The notes beneath the pieces were generated by a model. It had not been told where the DNA came from and ran no database searches. It saw only the letters and a list, made by a program, of their open reading frames with translations. The translations under genes were made by a program, and so were the position numbers. Positions 43,690 to 53,588 of a stretch of 64,000 bases of DNA are shown here, piece after piece. The DNA comes from Lachnoanaerobaculum umeaense. Lineage in GTDB: Bacteria > Bacillota > Clostridia > Lachnospirales > Lachnospiraceae. The stretch covers positions 744,001 through 808,000 of the forward strand of contig NZ_CP032364.1 of assembly GCF_003589745.1 (NCBI RefSeq), written 5' to 3'. Every line of letters starts with the position of its first letter. Within the stretch, counting starts at the first letter, position 1.

Positions 43690-44586
43690 TTGAAAAATAA
43701 TAATACACTGGGAGTTTTGATGCTACTTCTCGCAGCCTTAATTTGGGGATCAGCTTTTTCAGCCCAAAGCATAGGAGCAAGATACATAAATGCGTATACA
43801 TTCCTGGCAATAAGAAGCTGGATATCATTTATTGCAATGATTCCGGTCGTTTATTTTTTTAAGAAGAAAAGAAGCTCAAAGAAAGATACAAATAATAAAT
43901 CATATAAAAAGATTTTATTTATTGCAAGCTTATGTTCAGGTTTTTTCCTATTTATTGCAAGTGCAATGCAGCAGATAGGCATACAGGAATCAAATGCTTC
44001 AAAAGCAGGCTTTATTACAGCACTCTATGTGATTCTTGTTCCGCTTATTTCTATTATATTTTTGAAGATAAAAGAAGGCATCAGGCTTTGGGTAAGTGTT
44101 GTACTTAGTGTTATAGGACTTTTTTTGCTTTGTATACATAGTGACTTCACTCTTCAATATGGTGATGCAATACTGTTATTTTGTGCATTACTTTTTGCCA
44201 TGCAGATATTTACAGTAGCACATTTTGTAAAAAAAGTGGATGTCTTGGATTTATCTATATTCCAATTCTTGGTTGTAGCTTGTTTTTCAAGTATTATTAT
44301 GATTATATTTGAAAGACCATCTATAGAAATGATAATTAAGGCAATGCCGGCTCTTTTATTTGTAGGACTTCTAAGTGGAGCTTGTGGATATACATTACAA
44401 AATATTGGCCAGCAGTATGTTAGACCAAGTATTGCCAGTCTTTTGATGAGTCTTGAGAGTGTTTTTAGTGCTATATTTGCCTGGATAATACTGGGAGAAG
44501 TTTTGGGAAATCGTGAAATGATAGGAGCTATACTTATGTTTACCGCTATTATATTGGCACAGTTACCTATCAAAAGGACAGAATGA
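43690..44586 (+). CDS. EamA/DMT-family transporter
   Basis: A 298-residue protein with ten predicted helices in two EamA repeats (LLLAALIWGSAFSAQSIGA in the first and LLSGACGYTLQNIGQQYVRP in the second, ending with SVFSAIFAWIILGE). The start is TTG, supported by AGGAGG seven bases upstream. A palindromic AT-rich stretch (CTATAATA and TATTATAG, 43635-43655) lies just before the gene and may be its promoter or operator. The gene overlaps kamB, placing it in the kamB-kamC-pucR transcript. The substrate is unknown. Confidence 0.85.
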   Translation: MKNNNTLGVLMLLLAALIWGSAFSAQSIGARYINAYTFLAIRSWISFIAMIPVVYFFKKKRSSKKDTNNKSYKKILFIASLCSGFFLFIASAMQQIGIQESNASKAGFITALYVILVPLISIIFLKIKEGIRLWVSVVLSVIGLFLLCIHSDFTLQYGDAILLFCALLFAMQIFTVAHFVKKVDVLDLSIFQFLVVACFSSIIMIIFERPSIEMIIKAMPALLFVGLLSGACGYTLQNIGQQYVRPSIASLLMSLESVFSAIFAWIILGEVLGNREMIGAILMFTAIILAQLPIKRTE

Positions 44587-45599
44587 TGGATATCTATGAT
44601 TTAATAAAAAATGAAGAAAGAATATCCTTTATAGGTATGTGTAAGAATGCAGGTAAGACTACAGTACTGAATGAAGTAATAAAAAGATCGCATGAAAATA
44701 ATGAAAGCGTAATACTGACCTCAATAGGTAGGGATGGAGAAGAGCTTGATCTGGTAACCAATACAAAGAAACCGGAAATATATATTTACAAAGATGATTA
44801 TATTGCAACTGCAAGAGATTTGATAAAATATTGTGATATTACAAAGGAAATAGTGGAGAGCACAGGAATATATACTCCTATTGGAGAGATTATAATCATC
44901 AAGGCTATTAGTGACGGATTTGTACAAATAGCAGGACCTTCCATTGCTACTCAGATGTCAATACTATGTGAGAATTTCAAAAGATACTCTAAGAGTAGGA
45001 TTTTGATAGATGGTGCACTTGAGAGAAAAAGTATAGCTACAGAGAAGGTGAGTAATGTAGCAATACTTTCAAGTGGTGCTTCATACAGTTTGGATATGGA
45101 AAAGACTATAAGAGATACAATATATACCACAATGCTTTTTTCACTTCCTAAATTTCATCTTGATTTACCGAAAGATTTTAGCAGAGATACTTATAGAGAT
45201 AAGTATTATATTATAGAAGAAAACACAATAAAGCAAAGTGATAAGAAAATAGACTTAAGAGAGATATGGGCAAGAGAGAGCGATATGGAGAATATTTTTG
45301 TAAACGGAGCTTTAAGCGATGCTATGATAAATTCGCTGCTGCTTTCCAATGCCAAGCTTGAAGGAAAGCAACTGGTATTTTTGGACGGTTCAAGAATTTT
45401 GATAAAGTATGATAACTTTGAAAAACTAAAAAGAAGAGGATTGATATTCTCATGTATTGATACAATAAATATTTTGGCAATAACTATAAATCCTTTTTCT
45501 GCCTATGGAAATCACTATGATAGTGAAGAGTTTTTAGAAAAGATGCAGGAAATGACAGAATTGCCGGTTATAAATATTGCAAACAAATATAGGGGGTAG
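44586..45599 (+). CDS. kamB: KamB: P-loop partner protein of lysine 5,6-aminomutase (probable reactivase subunit)
   Basis: A 337-residue protein with a P-loop near the N-terminus (GMCKNAGKTTVLNEV). The middle has a VSNVAILSSGASYSLDME segment. It lies directly before a MutS-like ATPase and next to the lysine genes, matching the kamB-kamC pair of lysine-fermenting fusobacteria and clostridia. The pair has been proposed to reactivate the B12-dependent lysine 5,6-aminomutase; I rely on that context. Two ATGs overlap the upstream stop; the second has AAGGA seven bases before it. Confidence 0.75.
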   Translation: MDIYDLIKNEERISFIGMCKNAGKTTVLNEVIKRSHENNESVILTSIGRDGEELDLVTNTKKPEIYIYKDDYIATARDLIKYCDITKEIVESTGIYTPIGEIIIIKAISDGFVQIAGPSIATQMSILCENFKRYSKSRILIDGALERKSIATEKVSNVAILSSGASYSLDMEKTIRDTIYTTMLFSLPKFHLDLPKDFSRDTYRDKYYIIEENTIKQSDKKIDLREIWARESDMENIFVNGALSDAMINSLLLSNAKLEGKQLVFLDGSRILIKYDNFEKLKRRGLIFSCIDTINILAITINPFSAYGNHYDSEEFLEKMQEMTELPVINIANKYRG

Positions 45600-45600
45600 T

Positions 45601-47049
45601 ATGGATTTTTGGCAGAGGGAAAATATTGGTTTTGAATTTATAAAAAGTAAGATGTTGCCTGCAACTCCTTTTGGAATGGAACTTAAAAAAAATATAAGAC
45701 CTTTTGGAAGAGATGAAAGAGATATACTTAATGAAGAGCTGAACAATTTAAATAAAGTATATCAAAAATATGATTTAGTAAAATCAGATATCAATACGAT
45801 TAGAAGGATATTCATGCAGATGAAGGATGTGAGAGGTTCTATTAGATTTGGTGTAGAGAATGTATTATCAGATATAGAGCTTTTCGAGATAAAAATTCTT
45901 TTGATGCAGATAGAAAAATTAAAACCATTTATTGAAAGGGTATCCATGGAACTTTCTCTGACAGGATTTAGGATAGAATCTGTAAGTTTCGTGGTAGATA
46001 TACTGGATCCTGACGGAAGGAGAATACCTACCTTTGCTGTATATGATGAATATTCAGATGAACTGAGAGATATCAGAAAGAAAAAGCGTGAAATAGAAAT
46101 TAAAATGCAGGAAAATGCCATTGCTTTTGAAGAATGGAAGGATAGAAGACTTTTGATGGCAGTGGAAGAAGAAAAGGAAGAAAGAAGGATAAGGGAAGAG
46201 TTATCCATTAAACTAAGACCATATTTTGATATAATAATATTGAATATAGAAGTTATATCAAGATTTGACCTTCTTTTAGAAAAATATCGTGTAGCGAAAC
46301 TTTACCCGTCCTGTTTTCCTGAGATTAAAGACGACATACTTTTATTAGAGGAGACAAGAAATCCATATATATGCAATATACTTGAAGAGAAAAGCCTAAG
46401 CTTTACGCCTATCTCAATAGAGATGTCACAGGGTACAACAGTGATTACGGGTGCAAATATGGGAGGTAAGAGTGTTACATTAAAGACTGTAGCATTAAAT
46501 ACATATCTGGCATTATGTGGTTTCTTTGTATATGCAGATAGAGCAAGTATTCCTCTTTTTGACGAAATAATAATGATATCTGAGGAATCACAGTCTGTAA
46601 CCAAGGGGCTTTCAAGCTTTGGAGCACAGATAGTTGAGTTGAAGAATCTTTTAAATGAGATTGAAAAGAAATTTGTTTTTGCCATACTGGATGAGTTTGC
46701 TAGAGGTACAAATCCTAAGGAAGGTGAGGGCATAGTAAGAGGCTTGGTGGCACTTTTAAATAAAAAAAAGGCTATGAGTTTGCTGGTAACTCATTTTGAC
46801 CATGTGGCAGAACTCTCAGGAAGTCATTATCAAGTGAAAGGCCTACAAGGGACTTTAGAGGATAGAATATCAAAAGCATTACTGACTAAATCAAATGATG
46901 ATGCAAAAATCGTTGCAATAGCAGAGTTTATGAATTATGGTATTTTTAAGGTGAATAAGGATGTAAAACCTCCCAAGGAGGCATTAATGATTTGTAGACT
47001 TTTAGGATTACAAGAGGAACTTTTAGATATTTTAACAGAGATAAATTAG
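45601..47049 (+). CDS. kamC: KamC: MutS-like ATPase (probable lysine 5,6-aminomutase reactivase)
   Basis: A 482-residue protein whose C-terminal half is a MutS-type ATPase. The Walker A is GANMGGKSVTLK, the signature region is ITEESQS-like (MISEESQSVTKGLSSFGAQ), and Walker B is FAILDEFARGTNPKEGEG. The N-terminal half contains charged coiled-coil sequence (residues about 150-210) instead of mismatch-binding domains. It is thus not a DNA-repair MutS. AGGGGG lies four bases before the chosen ATG. The family is found with lysine and ornithine aminomutases and is thought to act on the inactivated B12 enzyme. Confidence 0.8.
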   Translation: MDFWQRENIGFEFIKSKMLPATPFGMELKKNIRPFGRDERDILNEELNNLNKVYQKYDLVKSDINTIRRIFMQMKDVRGSIRFGVENVLSDIELFEIKILLMQIEKLKPFIERVSMELSLTGFRIESVSFVVDILDPDGRRIPTFAVYDEYSDELRDIRKKKREIEIKMQENAIAFEEWKDRRLLMAVEEEKEERRIREELSIKLRPYFDIIILNIEVISRFDLLLEKYRVAKLYPSCFPEIKDDILLLEETRNPYICNILEEKSLSFTPISIEMSQGTTVITGANMGGKSVTLKTVALNTYLALCGFFVYADRASIPLFDEIIMISEESQSVTKGLSSFGAQIVELKNLLNEIEKKFVFAILDEFARGTNPKEGEGIVRGLVALLNKKKAMSLLVTHFDHVAELSGSHYQVKGLQGTLEDRISKALLTKSNDDAKIVAIAEFMNYGIFKVNKDVKPPKEALMICRLLGLQEELLDILTEIN

Positions 47050-47061
47050 AAAGGCAGGAGT

Positions 47062-48222
47062 ATGCCGCTTACTATTAGGGATATCATTGAGAACAATTTT
47101 TTTCCGGGTACAGAGCTTATGACCGGAAGGGAAAATGCCGGAAATATAATCAGCTGGGTCAACGTACAGGAAATACTGGATTCTGTGGATATGGTCGGAA
47201 GTGGTGAACTTCTTATAACAACCGGATTTGATTTGGCTGATCATACAAGATATTTCAACTTAATAAAGAGACTTAAGGCAAAGGGTGTAGTGGGGCTTAT
47301 GGTTCAAACCGGATATTATGTGGACAGTATACCTGTATATATCTTGGAGTCCGCCAGAAAATACAAATTTCCGGTTCTGGAATTGCCGGCAAGCTTTTCG
47401 TTTTCAGAAGTTTTAAAGACTTTGATCAGTGAGATAAATAGAGAATCGGTATTGGGAAATCAGAGCTATCTGGACTACAATTATTTCTATCCAAAGCTTA
47501 AGAAGAAACTGAAAGAAAGCCTTGAAAGAGGCATAGGAAACAAACAGGAATTGGCAGTGTTAGCTGTTTCTGCAGTGAATGTTTATAATGAAGTAGGATC
47601 TGATGTAGCTGAGGCATTTGAAAGTATAAATTCGCTGGTTGTATTTAGATGTGACACATATATATGTCATTTTGAAAAAGGTCTTCAAATGACTTTTTGT
47701 ATAGGAGTAGAAACCGGAGAAAAGCTTAAAGATCTGATGGATGAGATACAGGTGGTACTTATAAGATTGTCAAATAAGGTGGGGTTAAACCTTTTTGCCA
47801 CTGCAGATGTTTTAAAAGATAATAGTGGACTTGAAATTGCTATAAAACATTGTATGGAAGCCTTACAAACCTTGCACAGTATTAGAGCTATCAGAGGTAT
47901 TTGTATTTATGAGCATATGGCATTCCTAAAAAAGATGTATTCAATATATAGAACAAATACTCTGTATTCAAAGGAAAATAGGGTATTAAGACTTTTACTT
48001 GACAAGGACAGGGAGTCAGACAGCGATTATATAAAGACTGTAAGATTTTTACTTGAGGAAAACGGTAATGTAACAAGGGCTGCCAAAAGACTTTTTATAC
48101 ATAGACATACTCTAATAAATAGAATGGATAGTATCAAAGATTTAACAGGTTTTAATTTTGATGATTACTATGAAAGACTGGATTTATCGCTGGCCTTGAT
48201 ACTTAATGATTTTTTCGATTGA
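47062..48222 (+). CDS. PucR-family transcriptional regulator
   Basis: A 386-residue PucR-type regulator. The N-terminal purine-catabolism-type domain (about 1-130) shows LTIRDIIENNFFPGTELMTG and WVNVQEILDSVDMVGSGELL. The C-terminal helix-turn-helix is FLLEENGNVTRAAKRLFIHR followed by HTLINRMDSI. It lies between kamC and the kal operon, so control of lysine fermentation is the natural guess. No ligand can be read from sequence. A terminator follows. Confidence 0.88.
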   Translation: MPLTIRDIIENNFFPGTELMTGRENAGNIISWVNVQEILDSVDMVGSGELLITTGFDLADHTRYFNLIKRLKAKGVVGLMVQTGYYVDSIPVYILESARKYKFPVLELPASFSFSEVLKTLISEINRESVLGNQSYLDYNYFYPKLKKKLKESLERGIGNKQELAVLAVSAVNVYNEVGSDVAEAFESINSLVVFRCDTYICHFEKGLQMTFCIGVETGEKLKDLMDEIQVVLIRLSNKVGLNLFATADVLKDNSGLEIAIKHCMEALQTLHSIRAIRGICIYEHMAFLKKMYSIYRTNTLYSKENRVLRLLLDKDRESDSDYIKTVRFLLEENGNVTRAAKRLFIHRHTLINRMDSIKDLTGFNFDDYYERLDLSLALILNDFFD

Positions 48223-48242
48223 TTTTATAAGATATAGATTGC

Positions 48243-48275
48243 AAAAGATACTGTAATCTGTATCTTTTTTATTTT
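48243..48275 (+). terminator. Terminator after the PucR gene
   Basis: AAGATAC pairs with GTATCTT around an 8-base loop, followed by TTTTATTTT. It separates the eamA-kamB-kamC-pucR unit from the kal operon. Confidence 0.7.
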
Positions 48276-48284
48276 AAATATAAG

Positions 48285-48384
48285 ATATATCACATATTAA
48301 AGATGGGATATATCAATATTTTCACAATATAAATATTAGAATTATACATGTTGTCCACTAATTTGTATTTTTTAATATACAAAT
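48285..48384 (+). promoter_or_regulatory. Candidate operator region of the lysine operon
   Basis: The 200 bases before kal are very AT-rich. They hold two copies of the palindrome GATATATC about 24 bases apart (near 48285 and 48307) and an inverted repeat ATTTGTAT and ATACAAAT (48361-48384). Either could bind the PucR protein encoded just upstream. No promoter with both good boxes stands out. Confidence 0.35.
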
Positions 48385-48473
48385 AGTCAGTGATAAAAAT
48401 CTTAAGTTTATTGTAATATATAGATACATAAAAAGGATAAGAAGATTTATCTACGTGAGGAGGAAAATATAAT

Positions 48474-48863
48474 ATGGTTAAATCAACAATTAGACTTCGT
48501 ATGAGTGCTCATGATGCACATTATGGTGGAGAATTGGTAGATGGAGCAAGGATGTTGGGACTTTTTGGAGATGTGGCGACTGAACTTTTGATCATAAATG
48601 ATGGTGATGAGGGACTTTTTAAGGCTTATGACAGTGTAGAATTTTTAGCTCCTGTTCATGCCGGAGATTTTATTGAGGCAACAGGTGAGATAGTTTCATC
48701 AGGAAATACTTCCAGAAAGATGGTGTTTGAGGCAAGAAAGGTTATTACACCAAGAACAGATATAAATGATTCAGCCTGTGATGTTTTAGAAGAGCCGATA
48801 GTAGTTTGCAGAGCAAGTGGAACATGTGTGGTACTTAAGGACAGACAGAGAAAAAATAAATAG
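48474..48863 (+). CDS. kal: 3-aminobutyryl-CoA ammonia-lyase
   Basis: Kal removes ammonia from L-3-aminobutyryl-CoA to give crotonyl-CoA, the last dedicated step of lysine fermentation. The 129-residue hot-dog-fold chain shows [19 protein letters not shown] and [18 protein letters not shown], typical of Kal. GGAGGAAAAT lies upstream of the ATG. It is the first gene of an eight-gene operon with short spacers. The product feeds Bcd-EtfAB, encoded at 10-13 kb. Confidence 0.93.
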   Translation: MVKSTIRLRMSAHDAHYGGELVDGARMLGLFGDVATELLIINDGDEGLFKAYDSVEFLAPVHAGDFIEATGEIVSSGNTSRKMVFEARKVITPRTDINDSACDVLEEPIVVCRASGTCVVLKDRQRKNK

Positions 48864-48871
48864 AGATAAAT

Positions 48872-49690
48872 ATGGATAAACTTATTATTACAGCATGTAT
48901 ATGTGGTGCAGAGGTCACAAAGGAACACAATCCTAATGTACCATATACAGTGGAAGAGATTGTAAGAGAAGCAAAGTCTGCTTATGATGCAGGAGCCGCT
49001 ATTATACATTTGCATGTGAGAGAGGATGACGGAACACCTATACAGAGTGCAGACAGATTTAGAGAATGTATAGATGCTATAAGAAAAGTAATACCTGATG
49101 TTATTATCCAGCCTTCTACCGGTGGAGCGGTAGGTATGAGCAATGAGGAAAGGCTTGCTCCTACAACACTTCGCCCTGAGATGGCGACACTTGACTGTGG
49201 TACTTGTAATTTTGGCGGTGATGATATTTTTGTAAATACAGAAAATACTATCATAGAATTTGCAAACAGAATGAATGAACTTGGTATCAAGCCTGAAGTA
49301 GAAGTTTTTGATAAGGGAATGGTGGACATGGCCATTCGACTTAATAAAAAGGGAATCATAAAATCACCTATGCATTTTGATTTTGTAATGGGAGTAAATG
49401 GCGGTATTTCAGGTACTGCAAGAGATTTGAACTTTATGGTTGAAAGTATACCTGCAGGTTCAACATGGACAGCTTCCGGAGTAGGAAAGGCAGAGTTTCC
49501 CATGGTAACAATGGCGATTCTTATGGGAGGACATGCAAGGGTAGGCTTTGAAGATAATATATACCTGAGTAAAGGTGTGATGGCAAAGTCAAATGGAGAG
49601 CTGGTAGAAAAGGTCGTGAGATTAGCAAGGGAACTTGGCAGAGAAATAGCAACACCTACTGAAGCAAGGCAGATATTGGGTTTAAAGTAG
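48872..49690 (+). CDS. kce: 3-keto-5-aminohexanoate cleavage enzyme
   Basis: Kce combines 3-keto-5-aminohexanoate with acetyl-CoA to yield acetoacetate and 3-aminobutyryl-CoA. The BKACE fold residues are present: Glu14 (CGAE), the zinc histidines 46 and 48 in IHLHVRED, QPSTGG, and the GVGKAEFPM loop. The 272-residue length fits. It starts eight bases after kal; the ribosome site is weak, so coupling with kal is likely. Confidence 0.95.
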   Translation: MDKLIITACICGAEVTKEHNPNVPYTVEEIVREAKSAYDAGAAIIHLHVREDDGTPIQSADRFRECIDAIRKVIPDVIIQPSTGGAVGMSNEERLAPTTLRPEMATLDCGTCNFGGDDIFVNTENTIIEFANRMNELGIKPEVEVFDKGMVDMAIRLNKKGIIKSPMHFDFVMGVNGGISGTARDLNFMVESIPAGSTWTASGVGKAEFPMVTMAILMGGHARVGFEDNIYLSKGVMAKSNGELVEKVVRLARELGREIATPTEARQILGLK

Positions 49691-49702
49691 ATTGGAGGAC
49701 TT

Positions 49703-50737
49703 ATGCTAAAGGGAAATAAGTACGGTATTCATAGAGTTATAGAACCACAGGGAGTATTGACACAGGCTGCAAAGAAAATAGATAATGATATGACAAAGAG
49801 GTATTCAAATGAGATTATCTGTGATGTTATTTCATTAAATATAGATTCTGCTTCATTTACTCAAATTGAAGAAGCCTGTGATAAAGATATTGAAAAAATA
49901 GGAAAAATGATTCTGGATATAGTAAACGAAAGAGGAAAAATGCAAAATCCTGTAACAGGCTCAGGTGGAATGTTTATAGGTACAGTAAGCTATATCGGAG
50001 AAGATTTGGATACAGATATTCAGGTGGGAGATAAGATAGCTTCTTTGGTATCACTTTCTATGACACCTCTAAGAGTAGATAAAATAAAAGCAATTCATCC
50101 TGAGATAGATAGAGTGGACATAGAAGGTCAGGCGGTTTTGTTTGAAAGTGCATTATATGCAAAGCTTCCGGAGGATTTGCCGGAGCCACTGGCACTTGCA
50201 GCACTTGATGTAGCCGGAGCACCTGCACAGACTGCAAAGCTCGTACAATCAGGACAGAGTGTACTGGTACTTGGAGGTGCCGGAAAGAGTGGTATGCTGG
50301 TTTGCTATGAAGCAATGAAGAGAGTGGGACCTACAGGTAAGGTCGTAGCAATGGATTATAGCAAAGATGGCGTAGAAGAGTTAAAGAGAATGGGACTTTG
50401 CCATGAAGCTTTTCAGGCAAGTGCAGCACTTCCGGTAGAAGTACTTGATAAAGCACTTGAGCTTAATGATGGAAAAGAATATGATGTTTCGATATGCTGT
50501 GTAAATGTAAATAATTGTGAGATGAGTGCAATACTACCGGTTCGAGATGGTGGCTGTGTCTACTTCTTCTCAATGGCTACCAGCTTTACGAAGGCTGCAC
50601 TTGGTGCTGAGGGTGTGGGCAAGGATATTGATATGATCATAGGAAATGGTTATACAAAGGGACATGATAAGATAACATTACAAGAGATTCGTGAAAATCC
50701 TGCAATTAGAGAGGTATTTGAAAAAAAATACGTGTAA
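49703..50737 (+). CDS. kdd: L-erythro-3,5-diaminohexanoate dehydrogenase
   Basis: Kdd oxidatively deaminates 3,5-diaminohexanoate to 3-keto-5-aminohexanoate with NAD(P). The 344-residue chain resembles medium-chain dehydrogenases in its nucleotide-binding segment (VLVLGGAGKSGMLVCYEAM) and starts with the family-typical KYGIHRVIEPQGVLTQAAKK. TTGGAGG lies upstream, 12 bases after kce. Confidence 0.93.
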   Translation: MLKGNKYGIHRVIEPQGVLTQAAKKIDNDMTKRYSNEIICDVISLNIDSASFTQIEEACDKDIEKIGKMILDIVNERGKMQNPVTGSGGMFIGTVSYIGEDLDTDIQVGDKIASLVSLSMTPLRVDKIKAIHPEIDRVDIEGQAVLFESALYAKLPEDLPEPLALAALDVAGAPAQTAKLVQSGQSVLVLGGAGKSGMLVCYEAMKRVGPTGKVVAMDYSKDGVEELKRMGLCHEAFQASAALPVEVLDKALELNDGKEYDVSICCVNVNNCEMSAILPVRDGGCVYFFSMATSFTKAALGAEGVGKDIDMIIGNGYTKGHDKITLQEIRENPAIREVFEKKYV

Positions 50738-50760
50738 ATTACAGGATGTAAGGGGAAAAA

Positions 50761-52017
50761 ATGAGAAATAGCAGAGAAAATGGTTTGTTTGCAGATATTC
50801 CTGATAATGAGTGGAATGACTGGAAATGGCAGCTTAGAAATAGAATAACTAATGTAGAAAGTTTAAAAAAATATGTAAAGCTTACAGAAAAGGAAGAAGA
50901 GGGTGTAAAAAGATGCCTTGAGAATCTAAGAATGGCTATTACACCATACTATCTTTCACTTATAGATTTAAATGATGAGAATGATCCGATAAGAAAGCAG
51001 GCAATACCTACAGTCTCCGAGCTTCATATAGCGAATGCAGATTTGGCTGATCCATTACATGAGGATACAGATTCACCGGTACATGGACTTACACATAGAT
51101 ATCCTGACAGAGTTTTATTTCTTGTAACAGATCAATGCTCAATGTATTGCAGGCATTGTACAAGAAGAAGATTTGCAGGACAAAACGATACAAGTGTACC
51201 TACATCACAGGTAGATGCATGTATCGACTATATAAGAAGGCATCCTGAAGTAAGAGATGTATTGCTTTCAGGTGGTGATGCACTTCTTATAAGTGATGAG
51301 AAGCTTGAGTATATTATATCAGAACTTAGAAAAATAGAGCATGTAGAGATAGTGAGAATTGGCTCAAGAACACCTGTTGTTATGCCTCAAAGAATCACAC
51401 CTGAACTTGTAAATATGCTAAGAAAGTATCATCCTATATGGCTAAATACACATTTCAATCATCCAAGTGAGATTACAAAGGAGTCTGCTGAGGCTTGTGC
51501 AAGACTAGCTGATGCCGGCATACCTCTTGGAAATCAGACTGTACTTTTGGCAGGTATAAATGATTGTGTACATATAATGACAGATCTTGTACATGAACTT
51601 GTAAAAATAAGAGTTAGACCTTATTATATTTATCAATGTGATCTATCTCAGGGACTTGAGCATTTTAGAACTCCGGTTTCAAAGGGTATTGAGATTATAG
51701 AAGGACTTAGAGGACATACTTCCGGATACTGTGTTCCTACATTTGTAGTAGATGCACCCGGAGGTGGAGGAAAGACTCCTGTAATGCCTAATTATGTTAT
51801 TTCACAGAGCCCCGGAAAGGTTATTCTTAGAAACTATGAAGGGGTTATAACCACATATACAGAGCCTGAGCATTATGAGAATCATTGTAATTGTGATATA
51901 TGCAGAGGTAAAAAGGAAAGAAATTTAGGTGGTGTAGCAGCTCTTGAACAAGGCTTTGATATGACTATCGAACCTGCTGATCTGGCAAGGTATAGAAGAT
52001 CACATGAAAAGAAATAG
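50761..52017 (+). CDS. kamA: L-lysine 2,3-aminomutase
   Basis: The radical SAM, PLP-dependent enzyme that opens the pathway by converting L-lysine to L-beta-lysine. The cluster cysteines are C126, C130 and C133 ([13 protein letters not shown]). The PLP lysine is K338 in [10 protein letters not shown]. The 418-residue length and the C-terminal cysteines ([11 protein letters not shown]) match clostridial KamA. It is preceded by a GTAAGGGGAA site and followed by kamD, and its product is the substrate of KamDE. Confidence 0.96.
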   Translation: MRNSRENGLFADIPDNEWNDWKWQLRNRITNVESLKKYVKLTEKEEEGVKRCLENLRMAITPYYLSLIDLNDENDPIRKQAIPTVSELHIANADLADPLHEDTDSPVHGLTHRYPDRVLFLVTDQCSMYCRHCTRRRFAGQNDTSVPTSQVDACIDYIRRHPEVRDVLLSGGDALLISDEKLEYIISELRKIEHVEIVRIGSRTPVVMPQRITPELVNMLRKYHPIWLNTHFNHPSEITKESAEACARLADAGIPLGNQTVLLAGINDCVHIMTDLVHELVKIRVRPYYIYQCDLSQGLEHFRTPVSKGIEIIEGLRGHTSGYCVPTFVVDAPGGGGKTPVMPNYVISQSPGKVILRNYEGVITTYTEPEHYENHCNCDICRGKKERNLGGVAALEQGFDMTIEPADLARYRRSHEKK

Positions 52018-52028
52018 GAGATAGATAA

Positions 52029-53588
52029 ATGAGTAAACTTGGACTTGATAAAAGTTTAATCTCTAAAGCTAGAAGTAGTGCAAAAAATGTTGCACTGGAT
52101 GTCCAAGCCTTTATTGACGATCATACTACAGTAGCTGTAGAAAGAACAGTTTGTAGACTTTTAGGGATTGACGGAGTAAATAGTGTAGAAGTGCCACTGC
52201 CTAATGTTGTAGTAGACCATTTGGTAGAAAATAAGCTTCTTCCAATGGGAGCAGCATTTATGCTTGGAAACGCAATGCTTGAATTATCCATTTCACCAAT
52301 GGAGATAGCACAGGGGATTGATAAGGGTGAAATAGACTTATCCAAATTGAATATTCACTCATCAAAGGAAATAGAGGATATAATAGCACCGGTTGCTAAA
52401 GCTATGGTGGAAAGAATTCAGAAAAATGTGGACAAGAGAAATGAGTATTTGGGTAAATTTGGAGATAAAGAAGGACCTTATCTATATCTTATAGTTGCAA
52501 CAGGAAATATATATGAGGATATAACCCAGGCAGTAGCTGCTGCAAAGCAGGGTGCAGATATAATTGCCGTTATAAGAACTACAGGACAAAGTTTACTTGA
52601 CTATGTTCCATATGGTGCTACTACAGAAGGGTTTGGTGGAACATATGCCACACAGGAAAACTTCAGACTGATGCGAAAAGCATTGGATGAGGTAGGTGAG
52701 AAGGAGAACAGGTATATCAGACTTTGTAACTACTGTTCCGGATTATGCATGCCTGAGATAGCAGCTATGGGTGCAATGGAAAGACTTGATGTTATGCTAA
52801 ATGATGCACTCTATGGCATACTCTTTAGAGATATAAATATGCAGAGGACATTGGTAGACCAGTATTTTTCAAGAGTTATCAATGGATTTGCAGGGGTTAT
52901 CATAAATACAGGAGAGGATAATTATCTTACTACAGCAGATGCTATAGAAGAGGCACATACAGTACTTGCATCACAGTTTTTGAACGAGCAGTTTGCAATA
53001 GAGGCAGGGCTTCCACCGGCACAACAGGGACTTGGGCATGCCTTTGAGATATCACCTGATGCAGAGAATGGATTCTTATTTGAACTGGCACAGGCACAGA
53101 TGGCAAGAGAGATCTTTCCAAAGGCCCCCCTTAAATATATGCCACCTACAAAGTTTATGACAGGAAATATTTTTAGAGGTCATGTACAAGATGCACTTTT
53201 CAATATGGTAACTATTCTTACGAATCAAAAAATACATCTTCTTGGAATGATGACAGAGGCTATACACACTCCTTTCATGTCTGATAGAGCACTTGCAATA
53301 GAGAATGCACAGTATATATTTAGAACAATGAAGAATCTGGGAGATGAAATTGAGTTCAAAGAGGACGGTATCATTAGAAATAGGGCTAATGAAGTTTTAA
53401 ATAAAGCTGCAGCACTTCTTTCAGAGATAGAGACAAATGGACTTTTTGCAACACTTGAAAAGGGAACTTTCGCAGATATAAAGAGACCTTTTAATGGAGG
53501 TAAGGGATTAGAAGGAGTTGTTGTTAAGGATAGTGTGTATTTTAATCCGTTCATTCCTCTTATGAAGAAGGAGGTGAAAGATGAGTAG
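52029..53588 (+). CDS. kamD: Lysine 5,6-aminomutase alpha subunit
   Basis: The large, barrel-forming subunit of the adenosylcobalamin/PLP enzyme that turns beta-lysine into 3,5-diaminohexanoate. The 519-residue chain has the conserved DYVPYGATTEGFGGTYATQE and IRLCNYCSGLCMPEIAAMGA segments. It overlaps kamE by eight bases, ensuring equal synthesis. TAGGAGAT lies upstream of the ATG. Confidence 0.95.
   Translation: MSKLGLDKSLISKARSSAKNVALDVQAFIDDHTTVAVERTVCRLLGIDGVNSVEVPLPNVVVDHLVENKLLPMGAAFMLGNAMLELSISPMEIAQGIDKGEIDLSKLNIHSSKEIEDIIAPVAKAMVERIQKNVDKRNEYLGKFGDKEGPYLYLIVATGNIYEDITQAVAAAKQGADIIAVIRTTGQSLLDYVPYGATTEGFGGTYATQENFRLMRKALDEVGEKENRYIRLCNYCSGLCMPEIAAMGAMERLDVMLNDALYGILFRDINMQRTLVDQYFSRVINGFAGVIINTGEDNYLTTADAIEEAHTVLASQFLNEQFAIEAGLPPAQQGLGHAFEISPDAENGFLFELAQAQMAREIFPKAPLKYMPPTKFMTGNIFRGHVQDALFNMVTILTNQKIHLLGMMTEAIHTPFMSDRALAIENAQYIFRTMKNLGDEIEFKEDGIIRNRANEVLNKAAALLSEIETNGLFATLEKGTFADIKRPFNGGKGLEGVVVKDSVYFNPFIPLMKKEVKDE

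Noticed and set aside
45601..47049. DNA mismatch repair MutS/MutS2
   Set aside because: Only the ATPase half is MutS-like; mismatch-binding and Smr domains are missing and the neighbours are lysine-fermentation genes.
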